Source: Knufia peltigerae (lineage: Eukaryota; Ascomycota; Eurotiomycetes; Chaetothyriales; Trichomeriaceae). From it: a stretch of DNA of 64,000 nucleotides. The notes beneath the pieces were generated by a model. The model did not search any database, was not told where the DNA came from, and was given only the letters and a program-made list of their open reading frames with translations. The stretch spans positions 1 to 64,000 of the forward strand of contig JAPDRN010000065.1 of NCBI GenBank assembly GCA_030247855.1, given 5' to 3'. The position numbers and the translations under genes are program-made. Shown here in pieces: positions 34,762 through 44,531 of this stretch (its first letter is position 1; each line of letters begins with the position of its first letter).

Positions 34762-36054
34762 ATGCGGACATCCAAGATCTCTCAGGAGACCACGAGAATA
34801 TTCAATGCCTTGTCACCCAATGCTCGCGCCGGACGAACGACCAGAAGCACAAGTCGTATCGCTTCGTTTGCGCTCGGATACGATGGAAGTGTTCATGTGA
34901 AAGCAGAGGCAGATGAAGATGAGGAAGAAGGATCCCATTCGGGGACACCAGATATTGAAGATGGTCTATCGAACACTCCCGCGCGCTCCAGTCGGAAGAG
35001 GAAATACGGTTCAATGATAGAATCCACCGTCAAGACCGAACATGAGACGGCATGGAAAGCATCGCCTCGAAAGATCAAGAAAGAGACACAAGAAGAAGAA
35101 GACGACGAGGCAGATGCGCCAGTAGGCCGCGCGAAAGCAAAGCCCAAGATACCTGCCAGGAAAAGGACTGCCGCCTCGGGAGAAATAGAGATAGAGCCAC
35201 CGTCAAACTGGGCCGAAATGTATGACACCATCAAGGCCATGCGGAAGCGAAACCCTACAGCACCTGTCGACACCATGGGTTGTGAAGATTTGTTCTGGCA
35301 CTCGGCTCCGCCAAGGGAGAAGCGATACCACACGTTGACCGCACTGATGTTATCATCTCAGACCAAGGATACAGTCACTGCAGCTGCCATGCAGCGGTTA
35401 CACACGGAGCTCGTTCCCCAACGACAGCCCGACGACGATGGCAAAACACAACAATCGACCTTGACGGTGGACAACATGCTTGCCTGTGATCCCAAGCACC
35501 TGGATGAGCTGATTGGGAAAGTCGGGTTTCACAACAACAAGACCAAATTTATCAAAAAGGTCGCCCAAATCTTGAAGGATGAATATGATGGTGACATTCC
35601 CGACACGATCGAGAAATTGGTCAAGTTGCCAGGAGTCGGTCCGAAAATGGCATATCTGTGCATGTCTGCCGCCTGGGGCATCGACGAAGGTATCGGCGTT
35701 GACGTCCATGTACATCGCATCACGAATCTCTGGGGCTGGCACAAGACGAAGACGCCAGAGGAGACACGGGCGTGGCTTGAAGGATGGCTCCCTAGGGATC
35801 GGTGGCACGAGATCAACAAGATGCTCGTGGGCCTGGGACAGACCGTGTGTCTGCCTGTCGGTCGGAGATGCGGCGAATGTGACCTCGCTGGCACGGGATT
35901 GTGCAAGGCAGAAATTCGAGGCTGGAAAGCGACAGAGAGGAGGGTCAAGAAAGAGAAGACGGAACTGAAGATAGAAGGAGACCACGAGGTGGTGAAGAAG
36001 AAGGAAGAAGTTGACCAAGTGATCAAACTCGAAGAAGAATTGGTAGGTTCATGA
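34762..36054 (+). CDS. nth1: Endonuclease III homologue (bifunctional DNA glycosylase/AP lyase)
   Basis: Base-excision repair enzyme for oxidised pyrimidines in nucleus and mitochondria. The single exon is 430 residues from the ATG at 34762. The first 145 residues are charged and disordered, with basic clusters (SSRKRKYG, KPKIPARKR) suitable for nuclear import. The HhH motif LPGVGPKMA begins at residue 289, with catalytic lysine K295; the catalytic aspartate is D314 in GVDVHVHRI. The iron-sulfur cluster cysteines are C363, C370, C373 and C381 (C-x6-C-x2-C-x7-C; the last spacing is two longer than in E. coli Nth). A Lys/Glu-rich tail of about 45 residues follows. Assignment is secure. Confidence 0.95.
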   Translation: MRTSKISQETTRIFNALSPNARAGRTTRSTSRIASFALGYDGSVHVKAEADEDEEEGSHSGTPDIEDGLSNTPARSSRKRKYGSMIESTVKTEHETAWKASPRKIKKETQEEEDDEADAPVGRAKAKPKIPARKRTAASGEIEIEPPSNWAEMYDTIKAMRKRNPTAPVDTMGCEDLFWHSAPPREKRYHTLTALMLSSQTKDTVTAAAMQRLHTELVPQRQPDDDGKTQQSTLTVDNMLACDPKHLDELIGKVGFHNNKTKFIKKVAQILKDEYDGDIPDTIEKLVKLPGVGPKMAYLCMSAAWGIDEGIGVDVHVHRITNLWGWHKTKTPEETRAWLEGWLPRDRWHEINKMLVGLGQTVCLPVGRRCGECDLAGTGLCKAEIRGWKATERRVKKEKTELKIEGDHEVVKKKEEVDQVIKLEEELVGS

Positions 36055-36266
36055 TCAAATTCCCTACAAATCAATATTCCACTTTTCAGGTGCTTTTTCA
36101 CCTTGTCCTTCATCTCCGCCAAAGCCTCGGTGCCAATGGCCATGATTCTGTCGAAATCCCCTGTCTTGTTTTCCACGTTTTGGACGTTTACTGCCCAATA
36201 CCTATTGCCCGTCAATACAGCCCAGCCTGCAAGTTGAACGTCTCCCTTTTTTTCCGCCTTCGTTTA

Positions 36267-36608
36267 TCAGGGGTGGTAAGGAGGCAGTGGTTCGTCGTTT
36301 GAAGCAATATGTGCTCGCTCGGGTGTTTTGATTGGCTCATGTCGAGACAGTTGCGTGGTCTCAACCGCCGGCGTAGCTGTAGGAAGTGACTGTTGTGCTC
36401 TTTGGTTTTCTTCATCGCCGACGTTGGTCGGTCTCGGTCCGTCTCTGAGCCGACTGCGCTCGACTTTTTTTGGGTCAAGGTGACAACAGGAACTGCAGCA
36501 TGCGAATAGAAATAGGCCAAAGAATACCCACAGGGTGATGGTTAACCACTCGGGGGCCGGTTCTTTACTAGGCATGACGACCATCCGCTGCTCGAGTTGA
36601 GCCGCCAT
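36267..36608 (-). CDS. Small single-pass membrane protein with LPxY motif
   Basis: Predicted 113-residue protein from the ATG at 36608. One hydrophobic segment (WLTITLWVFFGLFLFACC) is followed directly by a cysteine cluster (CCSSCC), a likely palmitoylation site, then a polar tail ending in DEPLPPYHP. The ending contains LPPY, which fits the LPxY form of PY motif recognised by WW domains of Rsp5/NEDD4 ligases. The layout recalls small fungal membrane adaptors of Rsp5, but I do not recognise a specific family. A further open stretch on the same strand at 36050-36225 could be another exon, though no donor joining the two was found. Confidence 0.5.
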   Translation of the reverse strand: MAAQLEQRMVVMPSKEPAPEWLTITLWVFFGLFLFACCSSCCHLDPKKVERSRLRDGPRPTNVGDEENQRAQQSLPTATPAVETTQLSRHEPIKTPERAHIASNDEPLPPYHP

Positions 36609-36680
36609 GGTACACTTTATGGTGCTCACAATTGAATCGGTCGTAATGGAAAGGGGATAGGCAAGAGCATACAAGTACCT

Positions 36681-37156
36681 TTAAGTATACATATCCTTCT
36701 CGAGCACTCCTTGTTGTGTGGCAGTGCCCAAGGCTGACTTCATCTCTTTCCTGGGCGAAGTCGAAGCATCGTTAAGATGTTGCCAAAGTCTGCTGTCTTT
36801 TGCCTTGTACCATTCTTTTTTTGAACTCAAGTACAGAGCATAGGTCTTGGTTGTCCACAAGTTCCATCATTCTGAGCACATCCACTTACAGCAAAGACTT
36901 TTGTATGACGTGCGAACCAGAGGATGAGTGGCTCAATGGCTGTCTGCCTGCAGGTTTAGTGTATGAAGACCTTGCGGAATTGAGCTTCGTATTCATCATC
37001 GATGTTGTTTGAAGGAAATTCAGGCATCTTAGACATCATGGAGTGTTTGTACGGCGTATCTAGATAAAGCAGCCCTACATACCAGGTACTGTATGGAGTA
37101 AGGCCCTTGAATCGTCGACTCGGGCCTTTCAATGGCCGGAGCTTGGCGGGCGTCAT
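36681..37156 (-). CDS. Small three-exon gene, 98 aa, function unknown
   Basis: The gene is read from splice signals. Exons 37156-37083 (MTPAKLRPLKGPSRR...), 36947-36890 and 36845-36681 join in phase through introns of 135 and 44 bp (donors GTATGT and GTAAGT, acceptors CTGCAG and ACCAAG). The product starts with a basic arm (KLRPLKGPSRRFKG) and has a hydrophobic middle (QTAIEPLILWFARHTKVFA), then a charged helix-prone tail (SKKEWYKAKDSRLWQHL) and ends in EKDMYT. The pattern suits a small mitochondrial inner-membrane protein, but I do not recognise the family. It is divergent from end3 with 349 bp between the starts. The 44-bp intron is short and is the weakest part of the model. Confidence 0.5.
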
Positions 37157-37505
37157 TCCGAAGCTCCCTGACAAGCCGCGACCCAAACGCTTATGTGTCT
37201 ATGTACGGAGGACGCAGGCTGATACCCCCAGTTTACCTGACTTGGTCCTTGAACCGGCCAACTGTGCAGAATATACGGTAACATCTGCCTTGATCACAGC
37301 AACAAATTGTTCGTTTTGCCTTATTGAGCGTCCTGTCTGTCTGATCGTCCATCCCAGCTCCAACTTGCCTCCTCTACTTCTGATATCGCAACAACGCACC
37401 TACCGAGTAACAATCGCAGGCGCCATATCATAAGTCCACGACATACCGCCTCACACGATCGAAGCCACCTAATCAACTTGTCCATCGCATTCTTCTTCGC
37501 TCAAT
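37157..37505. promoter_or_regulatory. Divergent promoter region, small gene / end3
   Basis: The 349 bp between the divergent starts are pyrimidine-rich in the last 100 bases before end3. No other gene is seen. Confidence 0.45.
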
Positions 37506-38738
37506 ATGTCGACAAAACGTATCGAAAAATGGGAAATCGATCGCTACTGGGAGATCTTCTCCTCCCTAGTCACAGCCCCAGCGAGCCCGTCCTCACACTT
37601 GACTAATGCTGCTGCGGCCGCTGTCCTTCGCAATTCCCATCTTCGTGATGACCAACTTGAGCGCGTCTGGGATCTGGCGGACGTTGATGGCGACGGCGAA
37701 CTCGACTTCGAGGAATTCTGCGTCGCCATGCGTCTCATCTTCGATCTGGTCAACGGCGAATACCAGGACGTGCCGAAGAGTCTACCAGATTGGCTCGTAC
37801 CCGAAAGCAAGGCGCACCTCGTTGCCGCAAACAGGGCACTCACAGGCGCACCGAGCGCAAGATTTGAACGGATCGAGGACGATGAGGACGACGCAGGTTT
37901 AAAAGATGGATTCGACTGGTACATGACGCCCGGCGACAAGAGCAAGTATGAAGAGATATATAGCGCCAACAAGGATCGACGAGGCGAGATCAGTTTCGAG
38001 TCTCTACACAGCTTGTACAGCAGCCTTGACGTGCCGGACACGGATGTGCGGAGTGCGTGGAACTTGGTAAATACAAGCGGAAGGGATACTATCAGCAAGG
38101 ATGCGTGTCTTGCATTCTTGCATATCCTCAATTACAGGCACGAGGGATACAGGATACCCAGGACGGTGCCGCCGAGTCTGAGGGCGAGTTTCGAAGGAAA
38201 CAAAATCGACTATCAGATCGACAGTATGCGGAATAGACCGAACAAATATGACGAAGAGACTTCAACGGGGAGGAAAGCCAAGTTTGGAGATGCATATCTC
38301 AGTCGAATCGGCGGACGGGGAGGTTCGGCTTACCAACCCAAAGGTACAGATTTCTCGGATGTCGTCGAGGACGAGGATCTGGAGAAGGTCAGATTACTAC
38401 GGGAACTGAGAGAACTGGAGAGTCAACATGATGCGGCCATTGCAGCATCGGACAGACGACGAAAACAGCGACAGGAGAACGGCTCGAGGCAGCCTGGCAA
38501 GACGAATTGGACGCTGGTCAAGCGAGAGGCTCAGCAAATGCTTGAATATAAGCAACGGCAGTACGTGGACCTAAACTCGGACAAAGCAAATCAATCCGGA
38601 AACGATCTTAAGAGACTGAGAGACGACTTAGCCCTGGTGGCGGAACAAATAGAAGGGCTAGAGTCGCACCTGAGGAAACGCGAATCCGAGCTGGAAAACA
38701 TTCGACGCGAGATCGAAAACGAGAAGAGCAGTAGATAG
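37506..38738 (+). CDS. end3: Actin cytoskeleton-regulatory complex protein End3
   Basis: Endocytic EH-domain protein of the Pan1-Sla1-End3 complex at cortical actin patches. The single exon encodes 410 residues beginning KRIEKWEIDRYWEIFSSL. The first EH domain, around residues 5-100, contains a canonical calcium-binding loop DVDGDGELDFEEF. The second EH domain is around residues 140-235 and its loop is degenerate (SANKDRRGEISFE). The motif GNKIDYQIDSMRN follows. The C-terminal 110 residues form a coiled coil (LEKVRLLRELRELE and the final QIEGLESHLRKRESELENIRREI region), the part known in yeast to bind Pan1. Length and order match the family. Confidence 0.95.
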   Translation: MSTKRIEKWEIDRYWEIFSSLVTAPASPSSHLTNAAAAAVLRNSHLRDDQLERVWDLADVDGDGELDFEEFCVAMRLIFDLVNGEYQDVPKSLPDWLVPESKAHLVAANRALTGAPSARFERIEDDEDDAGLKDGFDWYMTPGDKSKYEEIYSANKDRRGEISFESLHSLYSSLDVPDTDVRSAWNLVNTSGRDTISKDACLAFLHILNYRHEGYRIPRTVPPSLRASFEGNKIDYQIDSMRNRPNKYDEETSTGRKAKFGDAYLSRIGGRGGSAYQPKGTDFSDVVEDEDLEKVRLLRELRELESQHDAAIAASDRRRKQRQENGSRQPGKTNWTLVKREAQQMLEYKQRQYVDLNSDKANQSGNDLKRLRDDLALVAEQIEGLESHLRKRESELENIRREIENEKSSR

Positions 38739-38899
38739 CGAATGGGGTATGGAGAACCATGGCAGTGTCGTAGTTCAATACGAGACTGGCTCATAAAATA
38801 TCAGTTCAACTTCTGATCGAAGTTTAGCGGATACGTTGTACAACTGTACAGTTCGATAGCAATGCTCAGACAACAATTTCCCCTTCCTCGACTAGCCTT

Positions 38900-39388
38900 C
38901 TACCGTTCAGTGCGTACTTTTCTCAGGCCGTCTGTAGAGTCACCTCTCTTGAAGTTGGCTAGGAGACACGTTAGCACGTTGATTGCCAGCAACAAAGGAA
39001 TCCAGACTTACCATCAGCTGCTTCCCAAGCTCTTCCTGCGCCAAAACCAGTTCCAAACCATACGGGCCATGCTCTTCGCTTGAAAAGCAAGACTGAGAAT
39101 ATAACACCGAAAGAGAAACCAAGCCCGGACTTGATCACGGTATCTGAAATTGCACGATCCCACTGTTTTATCTTGTTAGCATCGCTCTTGTTATTGACGT
39201 CGCGTGCCTGGAACCAGTCGTCGGATTGAGAGCTGATGCAAACGGTCGAGTGCTATCTTTGAAATATCGCTAGGTCCATCTCATTCCGGAGCTCAAGGGG
39301 TCCGTACCTTCTCATTCAAAAGTGCCTCGCTGACTGGTTTTGATCGTGGCGTAGGTAGGGGAGGAGAGGAAACATTCTCGTCCGGCAT
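38900..39388 (-). CDS. mic10: MICOS subunit Mic10
   Basis: Inner-membrane protein that shapes mitochondrial crista junctions by oligomerising. Three small exons, 39388-39308, 39162-39012 and 38958-38900, give 96 residues; all phases close. The first exon ends SEALLNEK and the second begins WDRAISDTVIKSG, exactly the junction expected in the family, preceded by a GCTAAC branch site. Two membrane segments follow, each with a glycine pattern: GLGFSFGVIFSVLLF and, after the loop KRRAWPVWF, GTGFGAGRAW. The final exon adds a short polar tail starting ANFKRGD. None of the three exons is long enough to be seen as a gene alone. The gene is divergent from urb2 with 333 bp between the starts. Confidence 0.9.
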
Positions 39389-39721
39389 TGTGTAAACTGG
39401 TGATTTTACGGGTCAGCTCCGCGATCAGGCTCATTAGGACATCATAGACCTACTTGGGGACCGCTCGGTCTATCCGCACGACTTCTGGGGTGGAAATGGT
39501 AGTTGTCGCAAACTGTTGTTGAGCTCAAGAAGCTCTGCCATCACCGGCGGGAATACCTCGTAGAAAAGATCTGGCCAATCGGAATCGACCTTGGCGGATT
39601 TTGAATATCAAACCCAAAAAGTTTCGGTCTTTTGTAAAGAGACCAAAGCACTGCCATGTTTCTACCCAGAGGTCGTCCTGGCCTGGATGATGGCATTTAG
39701 AATCGAGTTTATACTGTGACC
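39389..39721. promoter_or_regulatory. Divergent promoter region mic10 / urb2
   Basis: A short shared intergenic region of 333 bp. No clear element was recognised. Confidence 0.45.
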
Positions 39722-42700
39722 ATGTCAAAACCCAATTTTGAGTCCGCAATCGCCGGTCTGGAAAAATCCACAGGGCCCCCAGAGTCAGCCTTAGCAACCG
39801 CCGCCAGTACTCTAAGCATTGACCTTGAAGACTCTATTGCGGCTTCTTCAGAAAGACCACTGCTCCGAAACGCTTCAGGAAGTACAGGGTTCAAAGAACA
39901 ATGGATCCTGCGTTGGCTTCTGAAGAAGTTGGCATCTCCAGCAGCAATATCTAGGTACCAAAGACACCCTTGTTCAGTACTGAATGTTCGTTTAACCTCC
40001 TTCTACAGTTTCTCCGCCCGTCCACAATTCTGGTCACTCTTGATCAATTTGACGAATGGGATACCTAGAGATATCTGCTTGGAAATCTTGGTAGACAGAA
40101 AGTTCTATCGAACACTAAGCGAACTCATTCTCAGTGCCCTTGCTTCCGACCGGGCGTCAGCAGATCTTCATTACACAAGGTCGGGCACTGAGGAAAGCTC
40201 TTCTTCTCGTCCGAGCAAGAAGCGTCGTCTCAGCCCTGCCACAAATGCTCTCCACAGCGGCCATAGCGACAAGTTACTATGGATTCTTCTACAGACGGTA
40301 TGCGCCTGTGTCGAGCTACTTGAGCCATCACACGCCCAGCATGGGAGCAGGCCTCTACAGGTGTCTTCCGCAATACAAATCAGTGTCGATGATCAAGCAA
40401 TCCTCCTGGCATCGACTCTTCAGGTGGCACTTACTATCATCAAGACTCGTCCAGGGACATCACAACAAAGATTGCTATCACAGATGATCAAGGTCACATT
40501 ACCTTTGTGGAATGGCGATTCCACTTCATCTGGAGGCAATCGAGATGCTCTCGATCAAGCATTTTCTTCTCACTGTCTCCCTACATGCTTGAATCTCCTC
40601 GACCTGTTCCGTCACCCTGGATTCGATTACTCAACTTTTGCCACTTCGAAGCAAGCTCTCGAACGACTAGTGGCAATTCACGTTGTTTTTCCAGCTCGCT
40701 CGACCTTCATGGCAAAAGACGCTAGAAAGTGGAAAAACGTTCACGATGTGCTTGTATATGAGCAATTCGAGGCAATGCTAAAGAGCTTCACGAGGCGAAT
40801 CATTGGCGAAGAACAACCTCAGCAGATCAACGAGATCTTAGGACTGACCTATATCATTCTGGACATAGCTATCCGTTCAATTCCATCGGCTGATTTTCGG
40901 AGATGGCAGGCAGAACAGCCTTGGATTGATGCGCTTTTCGTATGCCTGGCTCATGTCACATGGCCGCATATGCCGCGTATTACTTCAACTGGTGTGGTCG
41001 CAATTCCTGCGGCCACCAACATCGATCATGAAACATCCCTGGTGGCATTGGAAAACCTCGTGGATGCCGCTTCCACACGAAATTTGCGCTTATCGTTACC
41101 AGCCCTGAGCTATATTGTAGCAGCAATTCTGGCATTGGATCAAGAAAGAACGCCTTGGTCCTTGCTCCTGAAAACCATTCAACTTGATGTGAATACCTTG
41201 GTTCCAGGAACAGGTCTCTCCAAGTCTGGAGAACTCTTGAAGTCACTTCTAGGCAAGGTCCTCGCAAGCGAGGTTCCGTTGAGCATATATGAGTCCTTGC
41301 GCGATCATCTCATCATCCCGCTCCTGCGAAGCTTTGCTCGGTCGAGAAACTTTGATGAATATCTTGTGATATGGCAGCAAGGCCTAGCAGATGCGATGCG
41401 AGCACGCTATACGTCAAGGCTACAGCCAGAGTCGGTTCCTGCGGTGCTAGTATGGGATGATGAAGATGTATTTGATGAGTTTAGCAGACTCAGCTTGGTC
41501 CATGCGCCCAAAAGCATGGGCAATCGTCTCCTCAAAGAACTTGACCAGGCTTTCGATGAGATGGCCCATAACATTGGTTCAACAGCAGATACCTTCGCAA
41601 AACTCGCCGTTTTCTCTGCTTTACTGCAGAGCTCGCAAGACCCATCTGTCGACTTGAACCTGGATAGAGATCGGCTTTTCGTACTGTATGACCAAGTTGT
41701 GAAAGCTTTATCTCGAAAGTCAGATTATCAGGCTCAACGCTGGCGATTGTGGAAAATCGCCCAGCACTTACTGTCCCTGTCGGCAGACGAAGACCTTGCG
41801 AGAATGGGAAAGCAACTACTAGGATCTACAACCCATTTCCTGTCGCTAGGCGAGATCGCAACATATCAACTCAGGGATTCGACCCGCAAACGAGCCTCTA
41901 AATTCCTCGACGCTCTGGAATGTTTCTCGACTACCATTGAGCTGTCTACGCGGTCTACGGAATATGCCACCCTTTTAGAGGACGAGTTGCTCCACTTCAG
42001 ATCTCTGATTGAAACTTGTGCTCATTCTCAGTCTTTGGAGGGGTTGGAAATATGGTCTGGGCGAGCATTTGATTGCGACAATTCGAGCAAGTTGATATGT
42101 GCCTGTATTGGGAAATTATTGCAGAATTCGGCCATAATTCCTGAACACCCCGGACCTTTCGGAAAGCTCATTGAGCTTTGCTTCGAAATCTTGACAACGA
42201 CAAAAACATCTGATGATCAAGGAGCCATCCAAGCAAATCTGAGAAGACTACTATACGTCTTACTGGGAATTGAGGAGATACACAAATCACCTAAACTGCA
42301 CCAATTGATCCTGCAACATGTGGTTAACGAGCCGAGTCAAACCAAAACCAATTTCGAGGTCCATAAGATGCTTCTCAAAGATGTGTCCGAAGGCTTGGTG
42401 AGGCGATCTCAGCTGAAGAAAATAGGACCGCTATTGAGGCAGCGACTACTCAGAAGTCCTGGGCCAGAAGACCCAGAAGTAGTGTCACAAGTCCTTGCTT
42501 TGGTCCTCCTGATCGATGATGCAATTACGGAGTCGCTCTTTGATTCGAAGGACTGGCGTGCGTGGATCAGTCTTACCCAACGGATGTGCGAAATCGATAT
42601 TCCTGAGTCTTCGATGTCCATGTTGGCGGTGGTACAAATGCTCGACCATATCCTCAAGCTGGTTTGGAAGCATGCGCTCTCAACGCCGCAGGCACCGGCA

Positions 42701-44227
42701 TTATCTGATCTTGTGGCCTGGACCACAAAGACCGTCAAGGTGTCAGATGACAACGAGCTAGATATTACGAATCTACTCAGCCTACAAGTCTTTACAAGTC
42801 AAATTTGCTTGACCAAGAACCTCCCAGATAACGTTCTATCTCACGGCAAGGTACGAAAACTTCGCGAGCGATTCCTTGATATTCTGAAACGCAGTCTTGA
42901 GCAACGTCCCAAGAACTGCTTTATCTTGGAGAATCCCATCATGCTTGAGCTTTTGCTCCGTGCGGTTGGTCATGTGCAAGACGCCACAGTCGATGAAAAT
43001 GCACAACAAACAGTGTCTATGATCCGAGATAGGGCGCTTGCGCGCTCGTCATCGCAAATACAATCACAGACGGCGACCTCGAAGCTCTACGTCGAGTATA
43101 AGTCCATGCAGCTCTCGACTGAACAGCATGCCATGTCCACGGAGGAAGAAATATTGGCACAAGTTCAGGATCTGGCGTCTTTCGCGTCAGGGCTTAGTAA
43201 TGGACGGAGCGAACAATTAGGGCTTCTCTGCAGCAAAGCACACATGATCGCAAGTCGAATCACCCCTGCAGGGATAGGAGATGCACTTCAAGTGCTGCGC
43301 CGATTCCCAAGCCAACCTGCTATCGACACGCCCAAACTTATTCTCACATCAGCCATAATCCCGCATGCTGACGTTGATCTGATATCACAAAGTCCAAGGC
43401 TCGCCAACGAATTGACGTGCATTGCCAGTCTCGATGCCTCCAAATGTCATGATATGGCAGGACTCTTTCTGTCTTTAGAGAACTGTAAAGTCGTTCTCCA
43501 AACCTATCCATTGCTAATCAACCAATCTGCATTGGACAAGGTGCTGATTTCAATATGCATGTTTGGGACATCGACCCTTGTTTCTCTGCCTGACACAGTT
43601 GACCTTGAACAAGATAGCCAGCCTCATCCGGTCCATATCTTTGACCAATGCTGTGCCATTATTGGAATAATTTTGGGCAGATACAGGCGACGAATATCCG
43701 ATCGTTATCATCTGCTACTGCCAGCTCTGCAGATGCTTATGCGTTGTCTGTTCTGGCCTGGACTAGAGACAATCCGGAATCGACGATACCACAACCTTGC
43801 CAATAGCCTGAACATTTTCCACGAGACTTTACCTCAGTGGCTGCAAGGATGTGCAGAATCTCTCCCACCCTCTTCCGCCGAGAAACTAGCCCGCCTTTTC
43901 TCGACAATTTGCAATCCGTCGGTATCTGCGGCACGATCTGCAAAGAAAGGAGGCCACAACGAATTGAACGACGAGACCAAGAGGGCCAAACAGCTCGCAG
44001 GCCAGCACATGCAGTACATAGTCGTCGAATACGCCCGATGCACTTTGGATGGACAAATCTTGCCCTCGGTCAAGGATCGATTGATGCCAGGTATGTACGC
44101 TGTCCTCGATTCAATGGACAAAGAGCTCTTGAGAGCCGTAAATGCTGGCATGGACCCCAGTAGTCGTGCGATATTCAAAAATCTCTACGATGACTGGTCT
44201 AGGTTTGGCAAGTGGGATAAGACCTAA
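39722..44227 (+). CDS. urb2: Nucleolar pre-ribosomal protein Urb2/Npa2
   Basis: Large nucleolar protein needed for early 60S ribosomal subunit maturation. The frame gives 1,501 residues from the ATG at 39722, and helical-repeat sequence runs through its length. The C-terminal block, with KRAKQLAGQHMQYIVVEYAR, VKDRLMPGMYAVLDSMD and ending FKNLYDDWSRFGKWDKT, is the conserved Urb2/Npa2 domain. A basic patch (SSSRPSKKRRLSP) near residue 170 may be a nuclear localisation signal. A probable 54-bp intron lies at 39955-40008 (GTACCA...CTACAG); it is a multiple of three without a stop, so the uninterrupted frame reads through it. Splicing would shorten the protein by 18 residues and join AAIS to SFSARPQFW. 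Confidence 0.9.
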   Translation: MSKPNFESAIAGLEKSTGPPESALATAASTLSIDLEDSIAASSERPLLRNASGSTGFKEQWILRWLLKKLASPAAISRYQRHPCSVLNVRLTSFYSFSARPQFWSLLINLTNGIPRDICLEILVDRKFYRTLSELILSALASDRASADLHYTRSGTEESSSSRPSKKRRLSPATNALHSGHSDKLLWILLQTVCACVELLEPSHAQHGSRPLQVSSAIQISVDDQAILLASTLQVALTIIKTRPGTSQQRLLSQMIKVTLPLWNGDSTSSGGNRDALDQAFSSHCLPTCLNLLDLFRHPGFDYSTFATSKQALERLVAIHVVFPARSTFMAKDARKWKNVHDVLVYEQFEAMLKSFTRRIIGEEQPQQINEILGLTYIILDIAIRSIPSADFRRWQAEQPWIDALFVCLAHVTWPHMPRITSTGVVAIPAATNIDHETSLVALENLVDAASTRNLRLSLPALSYIVAAILALDQERTPWSLLLKTIQLDVNTLVPGTGLSKSGELLKSLLGKVLASEVPLSIYESLRDHLIIPLLRSFARSRNFDEYLVIWQQGLADAMRARYTSRLQPESVPAVLVWDDEDVFDEFSRLSLVHAPKSMGNRLLKELDQAFDEMAHNIGSTADTFAKLAVFSALLQSSQDPSVDLNLDRDRLFVLYDQVVKALSRKSDYQAQRWRLWKIAQHLLSLSADEDLARMGKQLLGSTTHFLSLGEIATYQLRDSTRKRASKFLDALECFSTTIELSTRSTEYATLLEDELLHFRSLIETCAHSQSLEGLEIWSGRAFDCDNSSKLICACIGKLLQNSAIIPEHPGPFGKLIELCFEILTTTKTSDDQGAIQANLRRLLYVLLGIEEIHKSPKLHQLILQHVVNEPSQTKTNFEVHKMLLKDVSEGLVRRSQLKKIGPLLRQRLLRSPGPEDPEVVSQVLALVLLIDDAITESLFDSKDWRAWISLTQRMCEIDIPESSMSMLAVVQMLDHILKLVWKHALSTPQAPALSDLVAWTTKTVKVSDDNELDITNLLSLQVFTSQICLTKNLPDNVLSHGKVRKLRERFLDILKRSLEQRPKNCFILENPIMLELLLRAVGHVQDATVDENAQQTVSMIRDRALARSSSQIQSQTATSKLYVEYKSMQLSTEQHAMSTEEEILAQVQDLASFASGLSNGRSEQLGLLCSKAHMIASRITPAGIGDALQVLRRFPSQPAIDTPKLILTSAIIPHADVDLISQSPRLANELTCIASLDASKCHDMAGLFLSLENCKVVLQTYPLLINQSALDKVLISICMFGTSTLVSLPDTVDLEQDSQPHPVHIFDQCCAIIGIILGRYRRRISDRYHLLLPALQMLMRCLFWPGLETIRNRRYHNLANSLNIFHETLPQWLQGCAESLPPSSAEKLARLFSTICNPSVSAARSAKKGGHNELNDETKRAKQLAGQHMQYIVVEYARCTLDGQILPSVKDRLMPGMYAVLDSMDKELLRAVNAGMDPSSRAIFKNLYDDWSRFGKWDKT

Positions 44228-44531
44228 GTTGGGAAAGAAGAGCGTGGGAGTCAAAAGCCTTGTCACTTTCGATTCTCATCAAAACAGTCGATATCAGCAG
44301 GAGTGCCAGCTGGTCAATTCGCGTAGGGCAGGAATGTCCTGTACACCCGGTAAACTATTGCCGAGACACGTCTCGACTTGTCACTCGGTTGGAAGGGTTA
44401 AAGCATTTTAGGGACGGGAATTAACCGGCGTTCTAGAATGAATGTTTACAGACAGTCTAGGTGAGCACTCATATAGTCTAGTAAGTAATTCCAAACCATA
44501 CTGAGCATTATTTTCTGTCCCAAGTTTCGTT
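44228..44531. promoter_or_regulatory. Promoter region of the BVMO gene, left edge of the catabolic cluster
   Basis: The 304 bp between the stop of urb2 and the BVMO start include one CGG-N10-CCG site (listed separately). Confidence 0.6.
44348..44363. promoter_or_regulatory. CGG-N10-CCG site 1 (BVMO promoter)
   Basis: CGG-taaactattg-CCG lies about 170 bp before the BVMO start. It is one of nine sites with identical spacing in cluster promoters; this spacing is used by dimeric Zn2Cys6 proteins such as Put3. Confidence 0.6.

Noticed and set aside
36050..36225. Coding-like minus-strand stretch with an amphipathic helix (EALAEMKDKVKKHL)
   Set aside because: An acceptor (TTGCAG) precedes it, but I found no upstream exon or ATG that joins in phase. 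It overlaps the 3' side of nth1. Left unassigned.
39716..39721. GTG start two codons before the urb2 ATG
   Set aside because: Nuclear fungal genes start at ATG; the same applied to open frames beginning with TTG or GTG at 13127, 34672, 34332, 36674 and 4693.
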